Assembly (NCBI GenBank): GCA_002371825.1
Contig: DFHF01000045.1
Span: 1-64,000, forward strand
Direction: 5' to 3'
DNA: 64,000 bases
Source of the DNA: Ruminococcus flavefaciens
GTDB taxonomy: Bacteria; Bacillota; Clostridia; Oscillospirales; Ruminococcaceae
Positions 1 through 7,029 of the stretch are shown here, piece after piece. The position numbers were made by a program, and so were the translations under genes. A model generated the notes under the pieces. It was not told the origin of the DNA and did no database searches. It saw only the letters and a program-made list of their open reading frames with translations. How positions within the stretch are numbered: position 1 is the stretch's first letter; each line of letters begins with the position of its first letter.

Positions 1-48
1 GCCCTTTACGTTAATGTCTTCTACAGTGACTTTGTTTAATCCTGCCAT
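1..48 (-). CDS. pgk: phosphoglycerate kinase, N-terminal 16 residues only
   Basis: Only the first 16 codons lie in the window, reading MAGLNKVTVEDINVKG on the minus strand. This matches the conserved start of bacterial phosphoglycerate kinase, where N-K-x-T-V-x-D-I-x-V-K-G precedes the VLVRxDxNVP motif. The enzyme makes ATP from 1,3-bisphosphoglycerate in glycolysis. The ATG at 48-46 is preceded by GAAAGGATG, a fair ribosome binding site. A Rex-like dyad lies 41 bp upstream. The rest of the gene is outside the window, so the call rests on a short stretch. Confidence 0.7.
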   Translation of the reverse strand, partial: MAGLNKVTVEDINVKG

Positions 49-88
49 GGGTATGACATCCTTTCGTTATAAGATACATTTTTAAGCG

Positions 89-106
89 TTGTTAATAATA
101 TAACAA
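89..106. promoter_or_regulatory. Rex-like operator upstream of pgk
   Basis: The 18-bp dyad TTGTTA-N6-TAACAA differs by one base from the Rex consensus TTGTTAA-N4-TTAACAA. It lies between the pgk start and a minus-strand TATAAT at 117-122, where a repressor would block transcription. Rex senses the NADH/NAD ratio and controls fermentation and glycolysis genes in many Firmicutes. Binding here is inferred. Confidence 0.55.
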
Positions 107-373
107 CATACAATTATATTTTACACTATTTCAAGAGATTTTGCAAGCCTTTCCGGAAATTTTTTCATTATTTCACAGCATTTTTTGCAAACCGCAGTCA
201 AATACGGCCGAAAAGGCCCATTCCGTTACATAATGTTTACTTTTTCAGCAGCTTCTGCTGCATCATCTTTGCATTTTCTCACAGCACCGTTCCGTACAGG
301 CCAGCAAATATGTCAATTATTCTGTACATATTCCATACCGTCTCCCCTGCCCAAAACCATTAAAACAGCCATA

Positions 374-402
374 TTGAAAAAGCAGGAAAGATGTGATATA
401 AT
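374..402 (+). promoter_or_regulatory. sigma-70-type promoter for DAHP synthase
   Basis: TTGAAA (374-379), a 17-bp spacer and a perfect TATAAT (397-402) lie 60 bp upstream of the DAHP synthase start. The rest of the 49-461 gap shows only AT-rich sequence; I saw no terminator-like attenuator or T-box motif. Confidence 0.65.
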
Positions 403-461
403 ATTCTATGTTTTATGGGATGAACTCATATGGCATCTGAATGCAGAAAGGAAAGAAAAAT

Positions 462-1490
462 ATGAATATGGATTTCAAATGCAAGCTTCCCATACCGGCT
501 GAAGTCAAGGAACAGTATCCGGTATCAGAAGCAACTCAGAAGACTATCTCTGAGAGAAATGCAAAAATTGCTGACATCATCAGAGGAAACGATGACAGGC
601 TCCTGCTCATAATAGGTCCCTGCTCAGCAGATAATGAGGACAGTGTTCTCGATTATATCTGCCGCCTCAGAGATGTACAGGAAAAGGTCAGCGATAAGAT
701 CTTCATCGTGCCGAGAATATATACCAACAAGCCCAGAACTACTGGAAAAGGCTATAAGGGTATGCTCCACCAGCCCGACCCAAGCAAAGAACCGGATATG
801 TACAAGGGTATAGTAGCAATAAGAAAAATGCACCTCCGTGCTATCCAGGAGACCGGCTTTACCTGTGCAGATGAAATGCTCTATCCGGAGAATCACCGTT
901 ACCTCAACGACCTTCTCGGATATGTTGCTGTAGGTGCCCGCTCCGTTGAAAATCAGCAGCACAGACTTACTGCCAGCGGTCTTAATGTTCCGGTAGGAAT
1001 GAAGAACCCGGTCAGCGGAAGTCTCCCCGTACTTATGAACTCAATTGAGGCTGCTCAGTCCGGACACACCTTCCTCTACAGAGGCTGGGAGGTCACTACC
1101 AAGGGTAATGACCTTGCTCACGCTATCCTCAGAGGATATGAGAACCACCACAGTCAGAGTATGCCTAACTATCACTATGAGACTCTCCAGCTTCTCTATG
1201 ATATGTATGTGGCAAAGGGATTTGCAAATCCCGCTGCGATCATCGACACCAACCACTGCAACTCCGGCAAGAGACCCTTTGAGCAGCCCCGTATCGTTAA
1301 GGAAGTGCTCAGCAGCCGCAGATATAACAGCGACATCCAGAAGCTGGTCAAGGGTTTCATGATAGAGAGCTACATCGAGGACGGTTCCCAGAAGATAGAT
1401 GAACATATTTACGGAAAATCTATCACCGACCCATGTTTAGGCTGGGAGAAAACCGAAAGAATGATTTTCGATATCGCCGATAAGCTCTGA
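462..1490 (+). CDS. aroF: 3-deoxy-7-phosphoheptulonate synthase (DAHP synthase, class I)
   Basis: This 342-residue protein condenses phosphoenolpyruvate and erythrose 4-phosphate in the first step of aromatic amino acid synthesis. Family motifs are clear: IIGPCSADN near the N-terminus, PRIYTNKPRTTGKGYKG, GARSVENQQHR, GMKNPVSG and DTNHCNSGK. Length fits the AroF/G/H (type Ia) family. The ATG at 462 is preferred over the in-frame ATG at 441 because AGAAAGGAAA sits at the right distance before 462 and family similarity begins soon after it. The paralogue type (Phe-, Tyr- or Trp-regulated) cannot be told, so the symbol is generic. It appears monocistronic. Confidence 0.93.
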   Translation: MNMDFKCKLPIPAEVKEQYPVSEATQKTISERNAKIADIIRGNDDRLLLIIGPCSADNEDSVLDYICRLRDVQEKVSDKIFIVPRIYTNKPRTTGKGYKGMLHQPDPSKEPDMYKGIVAIRKMHLRAIQETGFTCADEMLYPENHRYLNDLLGYVAVGARSVENQQHRLTASGLNVPVGMKNPVSGSLPVLMNSIEAAQSGHTFLYRGWEVTTKGNDLAHAILRGYENHHSQSMPNYHYETLQLLYDMYVAKGFANPAAIIDTNHCNSGKRPFEQPRIVKEVLSSRRYNSDIQKLVKGFMIESYIEDGSQKIDEHIYGKSITDPCLGWEKTERMIFDIADKL

Positions 1491-1545
1491 GTATTATAAA
1501 TATACAGACTGTATCTGTGATATTATGTGAGAGTGAGGTGAGAGT

Positions 1546-1947
1546 GTGAAGCGCTGCAGCGACCAAAGATTCAGAATAATAGCTCTGTTCACAGCATTAT
1601 TTCTATTGCCGCTGTTCTGGCCGGCAAATAACAGGAGCAGAAGTGAATACTCATTTCAGCCCGGATCACAGGCTTCGAGCAGACTTTCAGCTCCTGACCG
1701 CAGCAATTCTCCTCTGCTGTCAAACGAGCTCACAATGCCGGAGCGCTCTCCTCATATCTCCTCAGTCCACAGTTCCGGGGATAAATATCAGCCCGAACTC
1801 CTCCACCATTCCTCCGGAGGGCATACTCAGCTGTATATCTCTGCAATATTACTGTATATCATCATCTGGCTGCACAGCATAAGCATAACCAGCAGTCAGA
1901 AAACAACTATAAAATACATTCACGATCAGGACGGGCACAAGATCTGA
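1546..1947 (+). CDS. hypothetical membrane protein
   Basis: This is a 133-residue ORF starting at GTG, with GAGGTGAGA just upstream as a possible ribosome binding site. It has a hydrophobic N-terminal segment after a short basic start (IIALFTALFLLPLFW) and a second hydrophobic stretch near residue 95 (YISAILLYIIIWL). The region between is rich in Ser, Pro and His and looks disordered. I recognise no family. The topology suggests a small protein with two membrane segments. The GTG start and odd composition leave real doubt that it is expressed. Confidence 0.45.
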   Translation: MKRCSDQRFRIIALFTALFLLPLFWPANNRSRSEYSFQPGSQASSRLSAPDRSNSPLLSNELTMPERSPHISSVHSSGDKYQPELLHHSSGGHTQLYISAILLYIIIWLHSISITSSQKTTIKYIHDQDGHKI

Positions 1948-2028
1948 ACCTTCGTTTTATTTAAAGGGCACATACAGCAAACCAAAGTCTGCAATGTGCC
2001 GAGCAATAAATATTACGGAGGAATAAAA

Positions 2029-2190
2029 ATGAAGATCTTAATTATAATCATATGTGTACTTTTGTTCATCAGTATGCTCGTGCTGGACTATATCGTTTCA
2101 AAGAACACCAAGCCCCGTGGAAATAAAAAGCTCTCCGGGACTGATACGGATAAAATCAACGATATAAAATCAGAACAGAAAACCAAATGA
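2029..2190 (+). CDS. small single-pass membrane protein
   Basis: This 53-residue protein has an N-terminal membrane segment (ILIIIICVLLFISMLVL) followed by a short, highly charged tail. The start at 2029 is set by a strong ACGGAGG eight bases upstream; an in-frame ATG at 1996 has none. A clear terminator follows at 2199. The layout is that of a small membrane-anchored protein with a cytoplasmic tail, of unknown function. Confidence 0.6.
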   Translation: MKILIIIICVLLFISMLVLDYIVSKNTKPRGNKKLSGTDTDKINDIKSEQKTK

Positions 2191-2198
2191 TGACCATA

Positions 2199-2236
2199 GC
2201 GCTCCGGGCAGAAAAAGCTCTCCGGAGCGCCTTTTT
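2199..2236 (+). terminator. rho-independent terminator
   Basis: The stem GCGCTCCGG / CCGGAGCGC is followed directly by CTTTTTC, downstream of the small membrane protein. Confidence 0.8.
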
Positions 2237-2384
2237 CTGCTTGAAAATGAAAGTGAAATATAGTATAATCAGTGTATGCATATCAAGCAGCAGGAACTCC
2301 CGTTATCTGCTGTCCGGAAAGTCCCGCAGAGCAATGTTATTATGTGGCTGAGCGGAGAAAAAATTCTAAAAGGAAGGTATACAC

Positions 2385-2558
2385 ATGAGCAAACTGTCTT
2401 TTCTCACAAAAATTATTGACCACGCACCGGAGCACAAGGAATGTACAAAGTGCAGATACTACCTCTCAAAGCAGAAATACATGGTAACTCCATGCAAAAA
2501 ATGTGTTCTTAACGGCGGAAGCATTGTTCCTGAGCACCTGAAAGAGAAGAAAAACTGA
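2385..2558 (+). CDS. small zinc-ribbon-like protein
   Basis: This 57-residue ORF starts at an ATG preceded by AAAAGGAAGG. It carries two CxxC pairs, ECTKCRYY around residues 20-23 and PCKKCVL around residues 37-40. That spacing would allow one zinc-binding ribbon. The rest is basic and rich in Lys and Glu. No family is recognised. It lies alone between a terminator and the GH2 promoter. The ribosome binding site, cysteine pattern and clean stop make it likely to be real. Confidence 0.6.
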   Translation: MSKLSFLTKIIDHAPEHKECTKCRYYLSKQKYMVTPCKKCVLNGGSIVPEHLKEKKN

Positions 2559-2570
2559 AAAATCCAATGA

Positions 2571-2629
2571 TTTTGTCCACCTTTCCTGCGTTTTATCATA
2601 TTGCAAAACTCACATAAATATGATAAAAT
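2571..2629 (+). promoter_or_regulatory. GH2 gene promoter with shared GTCCACC box
   Basis: TTTTGTCCACC begins at 2571, followed by CTG and TTAT elements, a -35 TTGCAA at 2601-2606, a 17-bp spacer and TAAAAT at 2624-2629. The same box sits 25 bp before the -35 of the GH43 and GH141-like genes (see findings). It is probably an activator site for dockerin genes; the regulator is unknown. Confidence 0.6.
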
Positions 2630-2683
2630 GTTAATGATAATTATATCTGTTTATGAGGGATATTATTAAAAAGGAGGATCACT

Positions 2684-5600
2684 ATGAAGCAAATTTTCTC
2701 AGTGGCTCTGGCTTCGGTCATTGCCGCAATGTCAGTAGGATATGTCCCGGAAGCTCCGCAGAAAGCTGATGCTACCGACGTGAAGTTCACTCATCAGGAG
2801 TGGACCGGCAAAAACGGAGCAGAAGACGTATTCTCAGTCAACCGTGAAGCACCCTCAGCAAATCCTATCCCCTATCAGGATACAGATTCAGCTGTGAATG
2901 CTGTCTGGGATTATAATGCCCGTGAACGCTCAGACTACTTCCAGCTGCTCACCGGACAGGGACAGGACTGGGAGCTGAACGTTGTCCAGAATGCCGAAAA
3001 GGCCCAGCCTTTTATAAACGGCGGATTCATGAACCCAAATTACTCAGCTGCCCCATGGGACGGCTGGAAAACCGTCAGCCTGCCCGACAGCTGGACAAGC
3101 CAGGGATTCGACTTCCCTATCTACTGCAATGTCACTATGCCGTGGCAGAGCAAATACGATAATTATGTTCCTGTGCCGAGCGCTCCCACAAATTACAATC
3201 CCGTTGGACTTTACAGGAAGAAGTTCACTGTGGACGATAAGATGAGAAACGACGGAAGAAGGATATCTATCCAGTTCGACGGCGTTGAATCAGCTTACTA
3301 TGTATACGTCAACGGAAAGGAAGTCGGGTACAGTGAGGACACCTTCAGTCCCCACAGATTCGATATCACTGACTATATAGTAGACGGCGAAAACACCCTC
3401 GCCGTTGAGGTACACAAGTTCTGCGACGGTACCTGGTTTGAAGGACAGGATATGATCTATGACGGAGGTATATTCCGTGACGTTTTCCTCGTAAGCAGTC
3501 CGTCAGTTCAGATCAATGACTACACTGTCCGCACGGAGCTGGACGATACATATACCAATGCAGAGCTGCAGATGAAGGTGGATGTTTCCAACACCACGGG
3601 AGTTGAGCGCAACGGCTGGAAGGTAAAGGTAGAGGCCTTCGACGAGAACGGAAATAACATCCTCTCCGATGATACCTACGATGTACCCAGCCTTAAAAGA
3701 TGGAGCAAGGAATCAGTTTTCATCTACGCAAAGGCAGACAGACCAAAGCTCTGGTCTGCGGAGGATCCTAATCTGTATGCGCTGGTAGTAAAACTTATCG
3801 ACGGAAACGGAAATACTGCGGAGATACTCTCTGCACAGCTGGGATTCCGTGAGATAGGATTCACCTCAACTCAGGTGGACAACAGCTACAAGGTCACTAC
3901 AAAGAGCTGGAAGCCTATAACCATAAACGGAAAGCGCCTCCTGCTCAAAGGTGTTAACCGCCACGATACTGACCCATTCCACGGCAAGGCTGTTCCTCAG
4001 GAAACTATGTACGAGGATATCCGCCTCATGCAGAAGAACAATGTCAACGCTATCCGTACCTCTCACTACAGCAATGACTCCTACCTTTACTGGCTCTGCA
4101 ATAAGTACGGTATGTACGTTATGGGCGAGACAAATATGGAAGCCCATGCTCTTATGAACAATAACGACGCAAAAGCTCTTTTCTATGAACTGGCTATGGA
4201 CAGGACAAAAACTGCATTCCAGCGCCTCAAGAACAATCCTTCTATAGTTGCATGGTCTATAGGAAACGAAATGGCATATACCAGCAACCCCGATGATGCA
4301 GGCGGTATGTTCAGAGACATGATCTGGTACTTCAAAAATAACGACCCCACCCGTCCTGTACACAGTGAAGGACAGGGCAACAGCATGGGCGTTGATATGA
4401 ACAGTAATATGTACCCCGGCTCTGAATGGCTGGGCGGTAATGCCGGAAGCGGAAAGATACCCTATGTTATGTGCGAATACGATCATGCCATGGGCAACTC
4501 AGTGGGCGCACTCAAAGAATACTGGGACGTTATAAGAAGCTCAGACAATATGATGGGCGGATTCATCTGGGACTGGGTCGACCAGTCAAGAGCAGTCCCG
4601 CTGGATAAGGTCGGCGGCGGCTGGGATTACTACTCACAGCCCTATGCTCACAAGAACCTCTACGGAGAGCTCAGCAAGGGAAAATTCTTCGGATACGGCG
4701 GAGACTGGGGCGACCGTCCGAATGATAACAGCTTCTGTGAAAACGGTATCATAAGCCCGGACAGAACTGAACAGCCTGAGGCAGCAGAAGTAAAATTCCA
4801 GTACCAGAATTTCTGGTTCTCAGCAGACAGCGCTCTACTCAGCAATCATCAGGTAAGCGTATACAACGAAAATAATTTCGTAAACCTCAGTGACTACGAT
4901 ATCAACTGGTCACTGCTGAAAAACGGTGTAGCTGTAGACAGCGGAAAAACCTCCGCAAACGTTGCTCCTCTTACCAGAGGAACTGTGGATATACCGTTCA
5001 GCGTACCGGCAAACTGTCTCTCAGGCGACGAATACATCCTTGATATCTCAGTTACAACAAAGAACGCTGTACGCACCTATGAAAGCGGCGCAGAGATCGC
5101 CTATGCTCAGATACCGATCAACAGCAGCGGCACTCCCGTTAAGTACGATCACGGCTCAGGCAGCATAAGTGTAAAGGACAGCGGCTCCGGTTATACCGTT
5201 TCCGGTGATAACTTCCAGTTCAGCATAAACAAGAGCAGCGGTCTCATTGAGAACTACGTCTATAACGGTGAAACTCTCATCCAGAACGGCCCTGCACCTA
5301 ATTTCTACAGAGGTCTCGTTGAAAATGACGGTGGAAACGCAAGAAGCAAGATCTTCGATACCGCCTGGGAAAAGGCAGCAGATAAAATAAATGTCAGATC
5401 AATTGATGTTGATGATTCCGGTCAGCAGAAAAAAATAACCTCACATCTCATCCTTCCCAATGCCGGTGATACTGCTGTGGATATGATCTACACCATCAGT
5501 CCGGACGGCAGCGTAAAGGTGGATATTTCCGTTGACGCAACACATTCAGGTCTCGGGAACTTCGTAAGAGTCGGCTCTATAATTAAGCTTCCTGAAGGTG

Positions 5601-6913
5601 CCGAGGATGTAAGCTGGTACGGAAACGGTCCTGTTGAGACCTTCAACGACAGAAAGACCAACGGCCGTCAGGGTGTATGGAGCAATACTGTATCAGGTAT
5701 GTTCTTCCCCTATATGAAGGCCGATGATACCGGAAATCTCACTGATGTAAAATGGATATCCGTAAAGGACATCTCCAAGAAAAATTCAGTTCTCATTTCA
5801 GCAGAGGGAAAGGTGGAGGCAAGCGCACTTCACTTCACTCCCCAGGACCTCAATGCCGCAGACCACGTTTTCAAGCTCAGACCACGTTCAGAGACTATCC
5901 TCAGCGTTGACTACGGTTCACTCGGTACAGGAAGTGCTACCTGCGGTCAGGGAACACTGGAAAAGTATCGTCTGCCTTCAAACAAGGTCTATAAGTGGAG
6001 CTACACCATCCTGCCGGCAGCTTCTTCAGCCAGCGGCGAGCAGCTCACAAATATTGCCGCAAAGCTGCGTTCAGACGGAGTTGTCGTTAAGGATAAGAGC
6101 AATAATCAGCTTATCATTCCTATAAACGGAAGCGCTCAGCTTAAAACCACCTCATCCGGCAATGCAGTTGTAAATGCCGTGACCATTCCCCCTTGCAGCG
6201 ACCTCGACAATGCTGTTTCAGGCAAGAATTCCTTTACTGTAGAAGCAAATATCGTTCCTACAGGCAATCCTCAGTTCAATATGTTCGTCGGTAACGGCGA
6301 CCACTCATTCGCAATGAGAACTGAGAACGGCTCTCTCGACTTCTTTATTTTCGCAGGCGGCGAGTGGCGTTCTCTCTACTGCAAGATATCCACGACTGAC
6401 GGCTGGATAGGCAGCAAGCATCAGGTAGCAGGTATTTACGATGCTGAGAACAATATGATCCGTGTTTACTGTGACGGAAAAATGATAGGCGAAAAGGCAA
6501 CCGGTACCACTGCTGGTGTTGAGCCTTCCTCTTATCCGATAACTATCGGACTCTGTCCAGAGACACTGAGAAGCTCACAGGCTGAATTCTATGAAGTAAG
6601 GATATACAGCAAGGCTCTTACAGCTTCGGAGCTCGCATCACAGAATACCAATTCCCCTGCATACGCTCCTGACAGCAAATATGTTAAACTCTGGCTGGAT
6701 TTCGATAATCTTGCAGAGGGCAGTCTTGCCGGCGATATAAATGCAGACGGAAACGTTAATATAGCAGACCTTCTGCTCTTGCAGAAATACCTCCTGAACA
6801 ATACTAAATTCACATCAGCTCAGTACATTGCCGCAGATATGGATTCCGACGGTAAAGTAAACGGCTTCGATATGGTACTGCTCAGACAGACTCTGCTTGA
6901 AAAGAAACTGTAA
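2684..6913 (+). CDS. GH2 beta-galactosidase with LamG-like module and C-terminal dockerin
   Basis: This 1409-residue secreted enzyme probably hydrolyses terminal beta-galactosides and is held in a cellulosome by its dockerin. It has a signal peptide (about 1-30), a GH2 sugar-binding domain (about 60-275), an Ig-like domain (276-395) and a TIM barrel (about 396-700). The predicted acid/base is E529 in SIGNEM and the nucleophile E598 in MCEYDHAMGNS. A large beta-sandwich (bgal small chain type) follows at about 840-1130, then a laminin-G/concanavalin-like module (about 1160-1335) and a dockerin (1348-1409) with repeats DINADGNVN and DMDSDGKVN. The start is fixed by AAAGGAGG. The exact glycosidic substrate is not certain; many long GH2 enzymes of this type act on galactan or xyloglucan side chains. 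Confidence 0.93.
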   Translation: MKQIFSVALASVIAAMSVGYVPEAPQKADATDVKFTHQEWTGKNGAEDVFSVNREAPSANPIPYQDTDSAVNAVWDYNARERSDYFQLLTGQGQDWELNVVQNAEKAQPFINGGFMNPNYSAAPWDGWKTVSLPDSWTSQGFDFPIYCNVTMPWQSKYDNYVPVPSAPTNYNPVGLYRKKFTVDDKMRNDGRRISIQFDGVESAYYVYVNGKEVGYSEDTFSPHRFDITDYIVDGENTLAVEVHKFCDGTWFEGQDMIYDGGIFRDVFLVSSPSVQINDYTVRTELDDTYTNAELQMKVDVSNTTGVERNGWKVKVEAFDENGNNILSDDTYDVPSLKRWSKESVFIYAKADRPKLWSAEDPNLYALVVKLIDGNGNTAEILSAQLGFREIGFTSTQVDNSYKVTTKSWKPITINGKRLLLKGVNRHDTDPFHGKAVPQETMYEDIRLMQKNNVNAIRTSHYSNDSYLYWLCNKYGMYVMGETNMEAHALMNNNDAKALFYELAMDRTKTAFQRLKNNPSIVAWSIGNEMAYTSNPDDAGGMFRDMIWYFKNNDPTRPVHSEGQGNSMGVDMNSNMYPGSEWLGGNAGSGKIPYVMCEYDHAMGNSVGALKEYWDVIRSSDNMMGGFIWDWVDQSRAVPLDKVGGGWDYYSQPYAHKNLYGELSKGKFFGYGGDWGDRPNDNSFCENGIISPDRTEQPEAAEVKFQYQNFWFSADSALLSNHQVSVYNENNFVNLSDYDINWSLLKNGVAVDSGKTSANVAPLTRGTVDIPFSVPANCLSGDEYILDISVTTKNAVRTYESGAEIAYAQIPINSSGTPVKYDHGSGSISVKDSGSGYTVSGDNFQFSINKSSGLIENYVYNGETLIQNGPAPNFYRGLVENDGGNARSKIFDTAWEKAADKINVRSIDVDDSGQQKKITSHLILPNAGDTAVDMIYTISPDGSVKVDISVDATHSGLGNFVRVGSIIKLPEGAEDVSWYGNGPVETFNDRKTNGRQGVWSNTVSGMFFPYMKADDTGNLTDVKWISVKDISKKNSVLISAEGKVEASALHFTPQDLNAADHVFKLRPRSETILSVDYGSLGTGSATCGQGTLEKYRLPSNKVYKWSYTILPAASSASGEQLTNIAAKLRSDGVVVKDKSNNQLIIPINGSAQLKTTSSGNAVVNAVTIPPCSDLDNAVSGKNSFTVEANIVPTGNPQFNMFVGNGDHSFAMRTENGSLDFFIFAGGEWRSLYCKISTTDGWIGSKHQVAGIYDAENNMIRVYCDGKMIGEKATGTTAGVEPSSYPITIGLCPETLRSSQAEFYEVRIYSKALTASELASQNTNSPAYAPDSKYVKLWLDFDNLAEGSLAGDINADGNVNIADLLLLQKYLLNNTKFTSAQYIAADMDSDGKVNGFDMVLLRQTLLEKKL

Positions 6914-6941
6914 ATAGCAGTATAAGCCAATAACAAGATCA

Positions 6942-6974
6942 GGGAGACCTTCAAGTGAAGGCCTCCCTTTTTCC
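6942..6974 (+). terminator. terminator of the GH2 gene
   Basis: The near-perfect stem GGGAGaCCTTCA / TGAAGGcCTCCC is followed by TTTTT. Confidence 0.85.
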
Positions 6975-6989
6975 ATCGGAAATATAAAA

Positions 6990-7017
6990 ATGAGCAGCCG
7001 GGCTCCCGACTGCTCAT
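6990..7017 (-). terminator. terminator of the GH43-CE1 gene
   Basis: The stem ATGAGCAG / CTGCTCAT has a GC-rich inner part. On the minus strand it is followed by TTTTTA, directly behind the stop codon of the GH43-CE1 gene. Confidence 0.75.
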
Positions 7018-7029
7018 TGTTTTATTCAG

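Noticed and set aside
185..502. ORF of 105 codons before DAHP synthase
   Set aside because: It spans the DAHP promoter and start, has no ribosome binding site and no recognisable family pattern.
3866..4486. 206-codon minus-strand ORF inside the GH2 gene
   Set aside because: It is a shadow of a clearly coding plus-strand domain containing both catalytic residues.
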